64,000 nucleotides of DNA, taken from NCBI GenBank assembly GCA_018896525.1, contig JAHIMR010000048.1:62001-126000 (forward strand). The letters run 5' to 3'. The notes under the pieces are model-generated. The model ran no database searches. It was not told where the DNA came from and saw nothing but the letters and a program-made list of their open reading frames with translations. Shown here piece by piece: positions 19,020-27,529 of this stretch (its first letter is position 1; each line of letters begins with the position of its first letter). The translations under genes were made by a program, and so were the position numbers. Source of the stretch: Actinomycetota bacterium (GTDB lineage Bacteria; Actinomycetota; Geothermincolia; Fen-727; Anoxymicrobiaceae).

Positions 19020-19348
19020 GGTGCCCCGTCTCACAAATACAATGGCATTCGAACGCCGCTGCATCCACACCGGCTGCGTTCCGCTCCCTCGAAGTACTAC
19101 GGAAGTACGTATAAGTACCCCGCTCCATGAATACGCCGGCATTCGAACGCCGCTGCATCCACACCGGCTGCGTTCCGCTCCCTCGACGTACTACAGGAGT
19201 ACGTCTAGGTCGCGCGCCTTGCCGGAGCGGCGCTTCGACGCTCTCGGTGCTTAACCGTATCCATGGACCGGGGCACTGAGTCGCGCGCCTTGCCGGAGCG
19301 GCGCACCGACGCTCTCGGTGCGTCACCGTACTTATGAAACGGGACACC
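19020..19348. mobile_element. outer copy of a ~164-bp miniature inverted-repeat element, interrupted by a second copy
   Basis: The left part (19020-19113, 94 bp) and right part (19278-19348, 71 bp) match the two halves of the element at 19114-19277 and together make 165 bp. The ends are imperfect inverted repeats: GGTGCCCCGTCTCAC on the left against GGTGTCCCGTTTCAT read from the right. The element encodes no plausible protein. It occupies most of the 492 bp between lysA and the small gene at 19434. Confidence 0.75.
19114..19277. mobile_element. inner intact copy of the ~164-bp miniature element
   Basis: The ends are AGTACCCCGCTCCAT and, reading inward from the right, AGTGCCCCGGTCCAT, forming about 22-bp imperfect terminal inverted repeats. 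The centre carries the hairpin CGTACTACAGGAGTACG. The copy at 46823-46986 is the same length (164 bp), in the opposite orientation and about 90% identical by eye. A partial copy lies at 39876-39920. It sits inside another copy (19020-19348). Confidence 0.8.
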
Positions 19349-19433
19349 TAACTGCTATTATGGTGATATCAGACGGTTTTCGCCAGCGTTGACGCCAACG
19401 GTATTGGCGCTGAAATAAACGGGGAGGTGGAGT

Positions 19434-19697
19434 TTGCACATAACAAATCCCGACCTGGTGGCAATCAAGACGGCCATAAGGCACCTGGCAAGCAGGGTCG
19501 AGGCCGAGGTGTCGGAGGCTGAGCACTGGTCCAGTCTGGCCGGGAACCGCGGGGTAGGTGATGTCTCCGCCACGCTGGACAGCGTTGCCGAGACGCTGAG
19601 GAACGCCCACGCCGACCTCGACGCTGCTGCCCGGCTTCTGTTTGACGCGCAGGAGCAACAGTCATCGCAGGCGCACGACCACCCTCACCAGCATTGA
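19434..19697 (+). CDS. small helical hypothetical protein
   Basis: An 87-residue protein with the start TTG 19434 supported by GGGGAGGTGG five bases upstream. It is predicted almost wholly helical with regular hydrophobic spacing (LVAIKTAIRHLASRVEAEV...LRNAHADLDAAARLLF), ending in a His-rich tail (HDHPHQH) that could bind metal. No family recognised. It is the only rightward gene between 2600 and 24178. Confidence 0.55.
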   Translation: MHITNPDLVAIKTAIRHLASRVEAEVSEAEHWSSLAGNRGVGDVSATLDSVAETLRNAHADLDAAARLLFDAQEQQSSQAHDHPHQH

Positions 19698-19744
19698 GGG
19701 GGAACCAACACTCCTGTCGCCCTCTTATCCCCGCCCTCCGGTCC

Positions 19745-19880
19745 GCAGTGCCGGCATCTTGCCGGCATCCCTTTCCGCAGTGTAGAGCCGGCATCTTGCC
19801 GGCATTCGTCGCGGCCTATGCCGCCTGGAAGGCGGCGCTACCAGGGAGCCGGATGCGGGCTGAAGCCCGCACTCTAGATG
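19745..19880. repeat. mosaic of short palindromes (GCCGGC family)
   Basis: Four hairpins in a row: GCCGGCATCTTGCCGGC twice, then GCCGCCTGGAAGGCGGC followed by GCTAC, then GCGGGCTGAAGCCCGC. The first and second types recur at 31231, 37354, 44152, 44190 and 46576. This resembles a bacterial interspersed mosaic element; it fills the space after the gene at 19434. Confidence 0.75.
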
Positions 19881-19896
19881 GGGAGGGAACGGGAGG

Positions 19897-20733
19897 TCAG
19901 CCGTCGACCAGCGAGCGCAGCAGGCCGATGTCGTCGGGGTTGGAGCCACCGTGGGCAAGCTCGATGATGGCGGGGAGTTCCACCAGCGCCTCGTGGTTCA
20001 CTATGTAGCGGAACGCCTCCATCCCTATCATGCCCTGCCCGATATGCTCGTGGCGGTCGGTGTGCGAGCCGCACTCCGCCTTCGAGTCGTTGAGATGAAG
20101 GAGTTTGATCCGGTCCAGTCCGATGAACTTATCCAGTTCCTCCAGGGCGGCGTCGACACCCCCGGGAGTGCTGATATCGTAGCCCGCCGCGTATACATGG
20201 CAGGTGTCCAGGCAGATGCCAAGCCGGTCCGGCGCTCCCGAGATGTCGAACACCTCCCCGAACTGCTCGAACCTGCCCCCGATGGACGTTCCCGCCCCGG
20301 CGGTGGTCTCCAGCAACAGCATCGACTCCCCGGGGGACCTCTCGAGGCAGGAGTTGACCGCGGCGGCAATCCGCTCGAGGCCGGACCGCTCTCCTTCGCC
20401 CTTGTGGTTCCCGATATGGGTGACGACCGCGTTCGCGCCCAGCTTATCGGCCTTGCCCAGAGCGCTGACCAGTGAGCTTACCGAGCGCCCGAACACCTGG
20501 TCGGAGGGAGAAGCGATGTTGACCAGGTAGATGGAGTGTATGATGACCGGATCGATGCCCGCCTCCGCCTTCGCTTCCCTGAACGCCCGGGCATCCTCAT
20601 CCGAGGCCTTCGGGGTCCCCCACTGGCGAGGGCTTCCCGGGAACATCTGGATGGTGTCGCAGCCGGCCTCCTCCCCGCCTTTGATGGCGGAAACCGGGCT
20701 CCCGGCAAGCTTCACGTGATACCCGAAACGCAT
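19897..20733 (-). CDS. nfo: endonuclease IV (AP endonuclease)
   Basis: A 278-residue TIM-barrel enzyme that cuts 5' of abasic sites. Zinc ligands are seen in VIIHSIYLVN, VVTHIGN, LLETTAG, CLDTCHVYAAGYD, HLNDSK and DRHEHIGQG. The last motif, usually LETP, reads IELAHGG but keeps the Glu. The ATG at 20733 follows GAGAGGGGCGG; a GTG at 20751 overlapping the argS stop is the alternative. It lies just downstream of argS and is probably co-transcribed. Confidence 0.94.
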   Translation of the reverse strand: MRFGYHVKLAGSPVSAIKGGEEAGCDTIQMFPGSPRQWGTPKASDEDARAFREAKAEAGIDPVIIHSIYLVNIASPSDQVFGRSVSSLVSALGKADKLGANAVVTHIGNHKGEGERSGLERIAAAVNSCLERSPGESMLLLETTAGAGTSIGGRFEQFGEVFDISGAPDRLGICLDTCHVYAAGYDISTPGGVDAALEELDKFIGLDRIKLLHLNDSKAECGSHTDRHEHIGQGMIGMEAFRYIVNHEALVELPAIIELAHGGSNPDDIGLLRSLVDG

Positions 20734-20747
20734 GCGGCCCGCCCCTC

Positions 20748-22421
20748 TCACATCTGCTCGGGCGCGGACACCCCAATCAGCCCCAGCACTATCCGCAGGG
20801 CCTGCCTGACCCCTTGCACCAGGAAAACGCGGGCGCGCATCAGGCGCTCGTCGTCGGTCACCACCCGGCAGTCCCGGTAGAACGCGTGGAAAAGGGCGGC
20901 CAGCTCCTCGGCGTACCCGGTCAGCCGGTGGGGCACACGCTTCATCGCGCAGAACTCCACCACCTCCTCCAACTCGCCCAGCTTGCGGAGCAGGTCCATC
21001 TCCGCCTCGGCTTCGAGCAGTTCGAGGTCTTCGGGAAGCGGATCTGGGAGTTCCGCCTCCGCCGCCGCCTCCCGGGCGTAGCGAAGTATGCTCGAGATGC
21101 GGGCGTGGGCGTACTGAACGTAATAGACCGGGTTCTCGGGGGACTCCTTCTTGGCAAGCTCAATGTCGAAATCCAGCGGGGAATCGTGGGAGCGCTGCAG
21201 GAAAAAGTACCTCGCGGCGTCTGCCCCCACCTCCCCCAGGAGCTCGTCCAGGGTAACTACGTCTCCGGTGCGCTTGGACATTACCACCGGTTTGCCGGAG
21301 CGAAACAGCTTGACCAACTGCCCCAGGATGACCTCCAGGGCCTCCCGGTCGTACCCCATTGCCTCCATCGCCGCCTTCATGCGATTGACGTACCCATGGT
21401 GGTCGGCGCCCCATATGTCTATTACCCTGTCAAAGCCGCGCTCCATCTTGTCGCGGTGATAGGCGATGTCGGACGCGAAGTAAGTCGGCTCACCCGACGA
21501 CCGTACCAGCACCCGGTCCTTCTCGTCGCCGTACTCGGTGGTCCGGAGCCACAGCGCCCCTTCCTCCCGGTACGCCTTGCCATCCCGCTCAAGCGCGCCG
21601 AGCGACTCCCCGACCTCGCCCCGTTGATACAGGTCACGCTCTCTGAACCACACGTCGAAGACAACGCCCATCCCCTCGAGGGTTTCCCTGATGGACTCCA
21701 GCATCCGCGGGTACTCCATCTCTATGAAAACATCGACCCTGTCCTCCTCGGGGAGGTCCAGGAACTCGTCTCCGCACTCGTCCACTATCCTCCGGGCGAT
21801 GTCCTTTATATACTCCCCGGCGTACCCACCATCGGGCAGCTCGCAGCCACGCCCCAGCAGTTCCATGTAGCGCGCGGATATAGAGCGGCCGAAGTTCCGG
21901 AGTTGGGTCCCGTAGTCGTTGACGTAGAACTCGCGCTCCACCAGGAAACCGGCGTGGCTCATCACGCCCGCGAGGGCGTCACCGAGGGCCGCCCACCGCC
22001 CGTGCCCCACGTGGAGCGGGCCCACGGGATTGGCGCTGACAAACTCGACCTGGACCCTTTGCCTGCCCCCGGCGTCCGAGGAGCCGTATCGGTCGCCCAT
22101 CTCCTCTATCTCGAACAAGACGTTCCGGATATAGGCCGGGCTGAGGTGGAAGTTGATGAACCCCGGCCCGGCGACCTCCACCCTGCTGATGACATCGGGG
22201 CTTTCGGCTACACGGCCCGCGATTATCTCCGCGATCTCCCTCGGGTTCCTGTCCAGCCGTCCCGCGACGCCGAGCGCCAGGTTGGTCGACCAGTCGCCGT
22301 GCTCCCTGCGCCTGGGGTGCTCGAGCTCTATCTTACCGGCCGGGGTGGGGGGCAGGAGTCCCTCCGACACCGCCGTTTCCAGCGCGTCCTCTATGAGCTC
22401 GACTATCTCATCCCTTGCCAT
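20748..22421 (-). CDS. argS: arginyl-tRNA synthetase
   Basis: A 557-residue class I synthetase. The N-terminal Add-1 domain includes HGDWSTNLAL; the HIGH motif is HVGH in NPVGPLHVGHGRWAALGDAL; the KMSKS-like loop reads VMSKRTGDVVTL; the C-terminal DALR anticodon-binding domain ends with VRQALRIVLGLIGV. The ATG at 22421 is chosen because homology begins there (MARDEIVELIEDAL); upstream lies a repeat array, not coding sequence. Confidence 0.96.
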   Translation of the reverse strand: MARDEIVELIEDALETAVSEGLLPPTPAGKIELEHPRRREHGDWSTNLALGVAGRLDRNPREIAEIIAGRVAESPDVISRVEVAGPGFINFHLSPAYIRNVLFEIEEMGDRYGSSDAGGRQRVQVEFVSANPVGPLHVGHGRWAALGDALAGVMSHAGFLVEREFYVNDYGTQLRNFGRSISARYMELLGRGCELPDGGYAGEYIKDIARRIVDECGDEFLDLPEEDRVDVFIEMEYPRMLESIRETLEGMGVVFDVWFRERDLYQRGEVGESLGALERDGKAYREEGALWLRTTEYGDEKDRVLVRSSGEPTYFASDIAYHRDKMERGFDRVIDIWGADHHGYVNRMKAAMEAMGYDREALEVILGQLVKLFRSGKPVVMSKRTGDVVTLDELLGEVGADAARYFFLQRSHDSPLDFDIELAKKESPENPVYYVQYAHARISSILRYAREAAAEAELPDPLPEDLELLEAEAEMDLLRKLGELEEVVEFCAMKRVPHRLTGYAEELAALFHAFYRDCRVVTDDERLMRARVFLVQGVRQALRIVLGLIGVSAPEQM

Positions 22422-22441
22422 GCCATCTCCACCCGTCGACC

Positions 22442-22565
22442 TTGCGTTGGTGCCTATCACCTTTTGCAAGTACTTTACGTCTAAACTTGTTGCGTTTTGC
22501 ACGCCTGGTGCCTGGCACCACTGTTGCGTTTTGCACGTTTGGGGCCTGGCCCCATTGTTGCGTTT
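22442..22565. repeat. array of 34-bp palindromic repeats (GGKGCCTGGCMCC family)
   Basis: Two full 34-bp units begin with TGCACG at 22498 and 22532, and a degenerate unit (GGTGCCTATCACC) lies at 22442-22470. The palindrome is GGTGCCTGGCACC in one unit and GGGGCCTGGCCCC in the next, so the change is compensated on both arms. Between palindromes lies a TGC-GTTTT-GCA mini-hairpin. The array separates the HtrA stop (22568) from argS. Confidence 0.8.
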
Positions 22566-22567
22566 TT

Positions 22568-23938
22568 CTATTGGAGGTTGGTGGGTTTTTCCTCGAGGGT
22601 CACATCCACCATCTTCTTCTCGTTGCCGTCGTAGTAGGTCAGGGAAACCGTGTCCCCCACGTTCCGGCCACGGACCTCGCTTATTATCTCGTCCATCCCC
22701 TTGACCATCTCGCCGTCTATCTCCACTATGATGTCACCGGTCTTGATGCCCGCCTTATCGGCCGGCCCGTCGGGCACCACGCGTGTGATATACGCCCCGT
22801 CGCTCACCGGCAGTTCGTACTGCTCGGCTATCGTATCCGTGACGGTCTGGCCGAGGATGCCGATGTAGGGATGCGACACGGGCCTGCCGGCTATTATGTC
22901 GTCGGCCACTTTCTGAGCCGTGTTTATCGGTATTGCGAAGCCGACCCCCTCCGAGCCGCCCGCGGCGGAGGCGATGACCGCGTTAATACCTATGAGCCTT
23001 GCCAACGAATCGCAGAGCGCCCCTCCCGAGTTCCCCGGGTTGATCGCCGCGTCGGTCTGTATGAGGTCCGTCAGCACCGTTACGCCTTGCTGGGAATCGG
23101 CGGATATGTTCCGGTTCAGGGCGCTTATTATCCCGGCGGTCACGCTCTGCTCAAACCCGAACGGGCTGCCAACCGCCACGCACAGCTCGCCTACCACCAG
23201 CTTGTCGGAATCGCCCAGCTTCAGGGTGGGCAACCCGGTCTTGTCTATCTTCACCACCGCGATATCGGTCTCGGGGTCGGCGCCCACCTTCGTCCCGGTG
23301 AGTTCCTGCCCACTGGCGAGTCTCACCGTTATCTCCCGGGCATCCTGGATGACGTGGTTGTTGGTGATGATGTAACCGTCCTCCTTGTATATGACACCGG
23401 AGCCGGTCCCCTCCTGGGGGCCTACATCAAAGAACAGCCCCCTCTGGGGAGCGGTCCTGATATCGATGTTCACGATCGAGGGGGTTACCTTGACCGCGAT
23501 ATCCGCTACGTGGGTGGCGCCTTCGGTGGGGCTCACCAGCTTTACGATGCCCTCCCCATCCTCTTCCGTTCCAGCGTTGCGGAGCTCTCCCCTGACCAGG
23601 TCCCACGGGTTGACGCCAAACGCCCACGGCATAGCGGTAAGCACCAGCAGGGCACCGATTATCGAGGCGACGAGCGCTATCAGGAAAGTACCGCCTCCCC
23701 CCCTCTTCTTCCTGCCCGTCTCGGTGCGGCGGGGTATCGGCGGGAGCGTGCCGGACGGAGGTATTCCCGCGCCCTGCCCTCCCATGTGGGCCGATGGCGC
23801 CGGCCTCGCCGGAGGCGGAGGCGGAGTCCCCCCCTGTGGCATCGGAGGTATCTGCGCTCCGGGTACTGGAGTTCCCTGGCCGCCCGACACCGGTGGACCC
23901 GGTTCCCCGGGGGGCCTTCCTTCCTGATTCGAGTTCAT
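22568..23938 (-). CDS. membrane-anchored HtrA/DegP-type serine protease with PDZ domain
   Basis: 456 residues. A proline/glycine-rich cytoplasmic tail (1-75) and basic RRTETGRKKR precede one membrane span (about 83-105), then an extracytoplasmic trypsin-like domain with the triad His195 (TNNHV), Asp225 (ETDIAVV) and Ser304 (PGNSGG), and one C-terminal PDZ domain (ITRVVPDGPADKAGIKTGD). This is the standard actinobacterial HtrA layout for envelope quality control. ATG 23938 has GGAGGGAG upstream. It sits alone on its strand between unrelated genes. Confidence 0.93.
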   Translation of the reverse strand: MNSNQEGRPPGEPGPPVSGGQGTPVPGAQIPPMPQGGTPPPPPARPAPSAHMGGQGAGIPPSGTLPPIPRRTETGRKKRGGGGTFLIALVASIIGALLVLTAMPWAFGVNPWDLVRGELRNAGTEEDGEGIVKLVSPTEGATHVADIAVKVTPSIVNIDIRTAPQRGLFFDVGPQEGTGSGVIYKEDGYIITNNHVIQDAREITVRLASGQELTGTKVGADPETDIAVVKIDKTGLPTLKLGDSDKLVVGELCVAVGSPFGFEQSVTAGIISALNRNISADSQQGVTVLTDLIQTDAAINPGNSGGALCDSLARLIGINAVIASAAGGSEGVGFAIPINTAQKVADDIIAGRPVSHPYIGILGQTVTDTIAEQYELPVSDGAYITRVVPDGPADKAGIKTGDIIVEIDGEMVKGMDEIISEVRGRNVGDTVSLTYYDGNEKKMVDVTLEEKPTNLQ

Positions 23939-24177
23939 TCTTCTCCCTCCTGGCTTACAAGACGATGCACGATGAGTTCATTTCGGATATAAGCATAACT
24001 TACCCGTCAAAGGGAAATAAGCCTACTACATACTGAAGCCGTCTGACGTGTTCGGGTTTCAAGGACAATGGGTCTTTTCCGGCCCCGATACCGCCCCAGG
24101 ACTGTAATTTCAAGCTCCCTTTCCCTATACTCGACAGTGTAGTAGCGATCACTGGAATACCCACAGGGGGATGAGGC

Positions 24178-24543
24178 ATGAATAACGACCAGCAAGTCAC
24201 CGGTGAGGGGCAGGAGCCCCCTGTGCCGGCCGGGCCCTTCGACAAGAAGCACGCGCCGCTGAGGGTGAGCTTCGGCGTCTATGCCATCAGCATCCTGGTG
24301 GTAGCACTTCTCATCTTCATCCTGATGCTCGTCCAATATCTACCCGGGCACAAGAACAGCACCAAGTTGGAAGGCGCGATCCACAACGCCGAAGTATCCC
24401 TGACGATCGAGATCCCCAACGACGAGCTCAAGAAACGGGACGACAACCCCGTGAACGAGGAGTACATCAAGGACATCGGGAAGCTTCTCAAAGACATGGG
24501 GGCCAAATCGGCCGTAGTGGTCATAGAGCCCACCGGGAAGTGA
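24178..24543 (+). CDS. hypothetical single-span membrane protein
   Basis: A 121-residue protein: short Pro-rich cytoplasmic N-terminus, one membrane span (about 32-53, VYAISILVVALLIFILMLV) and an external domain of about 65 residues with VSLTIEIPNDEL and AVVVIEPTGK. No family recognised. The start ATG has GGGGGATGAG upstream. It converges with the radical-SAM gene at 24578. The 239 bp upstream (23939-24177) hold no gene and separate it from the divergent HtrA. Confidence 0.6.
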   Translation: MNNDQQVTGEGQEPPVPAGPFDKKHAPLRVSFGVYAISILVVALLIFILMLVQYLPGHKNSTKLEGAIHNAEVSLTIEIPNDELKKRDDNPVNEEYIKDIGKLLKDMGAKSAVVVIEPTGK

Positions 24544-24577
24544 TCGCCCGACGGGGGCGCCGGGAATCGTATCCCCG

Positions 24578-25603
24578 TCATCCTATCGCGAGTCCGTACT
24601 CCCCGGCCATGGCGAGCGCCCGGCGCCTTTCCTCCTCCGAGAGCCGCCGGTCTATGGCGGGAAACAGGCCGGCACGGTACTCCGGCCTGTACTGAAACAT
24701 CAGGTTGAAGTAGGCACCCGGCATGTTCTTGCCTACCCACTCCATTACAGGACGGGTGCAGCACTCCAGGTGCCCGGGCAGAACCAGGTGCCGTATCATG
24801 ACCTCGGCGGTTTCATGCGCACGCGCGAAGTTGCGTCCGACCACCTCGAAGTACCCGTCGACGTCCGACAGTTCACGGGCGCACTCATCGTTCCCGTAGC
24901 GAAAGTCCCCCAGGTAGACGTCCATCACGCCCTCCAGTACCTCCATCGCCTCCAGGGACGTGTACATGTTCGAGTTCCAGACCATCGGGAGAAACCTGCC
25001 GGCGCTCCCCAATAATCTCACCGTCTCCAGGATGGTGTGCAGGTTGGGGTCGGGGTTGCCCCCCACGAAGTTCGCGTTCCTCGAGCCCTGGGAGATACCC
25101 TCCATGAGAACGGCGGACAGCATCTCCGGCTCGGCGGTGCGCCCCGATTCGGGGTGCATCGCGATATCCCAGTTCTGGCAGTAGACGCACTTGAACGTGC
25201 ACCCGGAGAAGAAGATGGTGTGGCTGGGCACCAGTTCCATCTCCTCTCCCATGTGCAAGAAATCGGAGCTGTAGCGGGAGTGGGCCCCCACCCCGCAGTA
25301 ACCCTTCTCGCCTTCGGTCCTGTCGGCGCCGCAGCGCCGCTCGCAGCAGGCGCAGTGAGTGAGCATCCTTCCCGCCAGCTCTATCTTGAGGTCCAGCAGG
25401 CTGTTACCTCTTGCCGGCGCCACCACGGGGTCCGCGGGTCGGGAGGCAAGCGCGCGGGCCTCCCGGGACATGCCGCGATTCGCCTCCGCTAGCTCCTCCT
25501 CGGTCGCCGATGACATATCCTCAACCCCGCACTCGAGGGAGCGGGTTACCCAGTGCACCGCGAACCTTTTCTTTTCTTGTATAGAGAAGTACCTTTCCAG
25601 CAT
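24578..25603 (-). CDS. radical SAM protein, PflX/COG1313-like
   Basis: A 341-residue protein. The N-terminal half has a cysteine cluster (CACCERRCGADRTEGEKGYC) typical of the PflX group, then the radical-SAM motif C-x3-C-x2-C in FFSGCTFKCVYCQNW, which binds the [4Fe-4S] cluster and SAM. Such proteins resemble pyruvate formate-lyase activases, but the target is unknown. The frame runs on to 26236 but that part is antisense to trxB; ATG 25603 is taken as start, with a weak ribosome site. It diverges from trxB. Confidence 0.82.
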   Translation of the reverse strand: MLERYFSIQEKKRFAVHWVTRSLECGVEDMSSATEEELAEANRGMSREARALASRPADPVVAPARGNSLLDLKIELAGRMLTHCACCERRCGADRTEGEKGYCGVGAHSRYSSDFLHMGEEMELVPSHTIFFSGCTFKCVYCQNWDIAMHPESGRTAEPEMLSAVLMEGISQGSRNANFVGGNPDPNLHTILETVRLLGSAGRFLPMVWNSNMYTSLEAMEVLEGVMDVYLGDFRYGNDECARELSDVDGYFEVVGRNFARAHETAEVMIRHLVLPGHLECCTRPVMEWVGKNMPGAYFNLMFQYRPEYRAGLFPAIDRRLSEEERRRALAMAGEYGLAIG

Positions 25604-25708
25604 TACATCATTATTACATTCTTTAATGGTCTCCGTGCTAGAATATCCGTTACCCGGTTGCATCAATTGGATGCGTTGGCATCGTGCCCGGGAACAAGGG
25701 AGAATAAG

Positions 25709-26665
25709 ATGGACGAGAGGGTACGCGAGGTCGTTATCATAGGCGGAGGACCGGCAGGGCTCACCGCCGGTCTCTACCTGGGCCGGGCCGACGTGGACAC
25801 CGTCCTGCTGGACCGGGAACTGACCGGTGGGCAGGTGATAACGGCGCCGCTGATCGAGAACTACCCCGGTTTCCCCGACGGGGTCGAGGGCACCGAACTT
25901 GTGGGCCGGATGAAGAGGCAGGCGGCGAAGTTCGGCCTGGAGATCAAGACCTTCGCCCAGGCAACGGGAGTAACGCCGGGCGATGGCGTCATGACCCTCC
26001 ATCTCGAGGGCGGCGAGCTCAACGCCCGCGCCCTGATAGTAGCCACCGGGAGAAATCCGCTTAAAATGGGGATCCCCGGGGAGGAGGAGTTCAACGGGCG
26101 GGGTATCTCCTACTGCGCCACCTGCGACGGACCCCTTTTCCGCGACCGGGTAGTGATGGTTATAGGCGGCGGGGATGCCGCTGTTGGGGAGGCGCTGCAC
26201 CTGGCAAGGTTTGCCGGCAAGGTACTCATCGTCCACAGGAGAGGTGAGCTCAGGGCCTCGAAGTACCTGCGAGAACGGGCTGCAGCCGAGCCGAAGCTCG
26301 AGTTCATGTGGAACTCCGAGATAAAGTCAGTCAACGGCGGTGAGACGGTGGAATCAGCGACGATCATGAACAACAGTACCGGGGAGAGAACGGACGTGCC
26401 GGTTTCCGGCATCTTCTTCTACGTGGGAAACACCCCCAACACCGCTTTCCTCTCGGGCCTTCTGGCCCTCGACGATGCCGGCTACATCATCACCGGTGAG
26501 CTCCTTGAGTCTACAGTCCCGGGGATCTTCGCCGCCGGGGATGTCCGTGCCGGCCTGTTCAAGCAGGTCGTAGTGGCGGCCGGGGAAGGCGCCCTCGCCG
26601 CTTCGTCGGCGCAGCGTTTTCTGGAGAAGGTGAGCGCCCGCAAAGCATATGAGGGAGACCTTTAG
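25709..26665 (+). CDS. trxB: thioredoxin-disulfide reductase-like flavoprotein
   Basis: 318 residues. FAD-binding GGGPAGLTAGLYLGRA near the N-terminus, redox-active disulfide Cys136-Cys139 (YCATCDG), NAD(P)H-binding VIGGGDAAVGEAL, and C-terminal FAD motif GIFAAGDVR. It should reduce thioredoxin or a related partner using NADPH or, in some anaerobes, reduced ferredoxin. ATG 25709 follows AAGGGAGAATAAG. It is the first gene of a tight trxB-DUF3842-cooT unit. Confidence 0.93.
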   Translation: MDERVREVVIIGGGPAGLTAGLYLGRADVDTVLLDRELTGGQVITAPLIENYPGFPDGVEGTELVGRMKRQAAKFGLEIKTFAQATGVTPGDGVMTLHLEGGELNARALIVATGRNPLKMGIPGEEEFNGRGISYCATCDGPLFRDRVVMVIGGGDAAVGEALHLARFAGKVLIVHRRGELRASKYLRERAAAEPKLEFMWNSEIKSVNGGETVESATIMNNSTGERTDVPVSGIFFYVGNTPNTAFLSGLLALDDAGYIITGELLESTVPGIFAAGDVRAGLFKQVVVAAGEGALAASSAQRFLEKVSARKAYEGDL

Positions 26666-27109
26666 ATGATTATCGCGGTAGTGGATGGCATGGGAGGGAG
26701 CATAGGTACCCAGATGGTCCTGCGCCTGCGGAACGAGCTCCCCGAGGATGCCGATATAATGGCCCTGGGGACCAACGCCATCGCCACCGGGAACATGATC
26801 AAGGCGAAGGCCAACAGGGGCGCCACCGGCGAGAACGCGGTTGTCCACTCCGTGAAGGACGCCGATATAATAATGGGCTCGCTCTCCATCGTCGTGCCCA
26901 ACTCGATGATGGGCGAGGTAACACCCGCCCTCGCCACCGCGGTAGCCTCGGCGCCCGGGCGGAAGATCCTGTTGCCGATATCCAACCCGCCCCTGGAGCT
27001 ACTGGGGGTACACAAGAGGCCGCTACAGCAACTCATCAAGGAAGCGGTTATTCTGGTCCTTGAGCATTACGGGCTACCGCTCGAATCCGAGGAGGAACGC
27101 GATGTGTGA
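26666..27109 (+). CDS. DUF3842 family protein
   Basis: A 147-residue cytoplasmic protein with the family signature: AVVDGMGGSIG at the start, ALGTNAIATGNMIKAKAN, RGATGENAV, and SMMGEVTPALA. The glycine-rich start and GTN motif suggest a Rossmann-like nucleotide site. No function is established. The ATG directly abuts the trxB stop (TAGATG) and the gene overlaps cooT by 8 bp, so the three are translationally linked. The link to cooT hints at a role in metal or redox maturation (inference). Confidence 0.85.
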   Translation: MIIAVVDGMGGSIGTQMVLRLRNELPEDADIMALGTNAIATGNMIKAKANRGATGENAVVHSVKDADIIMGSLSIVVPNSMMGEVTPALATAVASAPGRKILLPISNPPLELLGVHKRPLQQLIKEAVILVLEHYGLPLESEEERDV

Positions 27110-27287
27110 AGCGATCGTTTTCGTGGTGAAGGACGGAGAGAAGCAGAAGGTCATGGAAGACGTTGTGACCGTTCATCCGGAAGGTGACAAGGTCCTGCTG
27201 ACCGATCTCTTCGGCGAACAGAAGCTGATAACCGCAAAGGTCGAGCGGGTAGACCTCCTCGAGCACGAGATAATCCTGTCCACCTGA
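27102..27287 (+). CDS. cooT: CooT-type nickel-binding protein
   Basis: A 61-residue protein starting MCEAIVFVV and ending HEIILST; the pattern MC-x-A...VMEDV...LTDLFGE...I matches CooT. In the characterised family Cys2 is the Ni(II) ligand of a homodimer that assists CO dehydrogenase maturation. The ATG at 27102 has GGAGGAAC upstream; a longer frame from 27060 would overlap DUF3842 more. A nickel/cobalt transporter starts 240 bp downstream and cooC lies at 12518. Confidence 0.85.
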   Translation: MCEAIVFVVKDGEKQKVMEDVVTVHPEGDKVLLTDLFGEQKLITAKVERVDLLEHEIILST

Positions 27288-27299
27288 CCTCCACGTGAA

Positions 27300-27338
27300 A
27301 AAACGCGCCACTGGTGCCAGGCACCATTGGCGCGTTTT
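27300..27338. terminator. 17-bp inverted repeat with CCAGG loop (terminator, REP-like)
   Basis: Arms 27300-27316 and 27322-27338 pair at 16 of 17 positions around the loop CCAGG, start with AAAA and end with TTTT, then GCTTTT. The core is GGTG/CACC as in the 15532 element. It directly follows cooT and would end its transcript. Confidence 0.78.
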
Positions 27339-27529
27339 GCTTTTAGGGCCGGATTCTGTTATAAATCTCCTGTAAGCGGGTCAAGAAGGCTCAGGAACAA
27401 GACGAGATAGAAGTAATCAGGCCACGAAGGCCGGTATTCCGGTAGGAGCCGGTTGTTTGGTGGCTTTTTTCTTGCCACCCGACGTTGCATGGGAGTGAAA
27501 TGGCACGCTATGGAAAAGGGGTGGTCTAA
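27339..27529 (+). other. leader region of the nickel/cobalt transporter operon
   Basis: About 190 bp between the cooT terminator and cbiM, with no coding frame. It contains a GC-rich partly self-complementary segment around 27420-27460. I looked for a cobalamin box or a NiCo riboswitch core and could not place either. A metal-responsive operator is possible but not demonstrated. Confidence 0.3.

Noticed and set aside
20814-22484. Long plus-strand open frame opposite argS
   Set aside because: It is the antisense of the well-supported argS gene; the high-GC code keeps the opposite strand open. No motif or ribosome site.
25603-26236. N-terminal extension of the radical-SAM gene
   Set aside because: This part is antisense to trxB and has no homology; the true start is near 25603.
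27339-27529. Cobalamin or NiCo riboswitch before cbiM
   Set aside because: I could not find the B12 box or the conserved junction; only a vague GC-rich hairpin is present.
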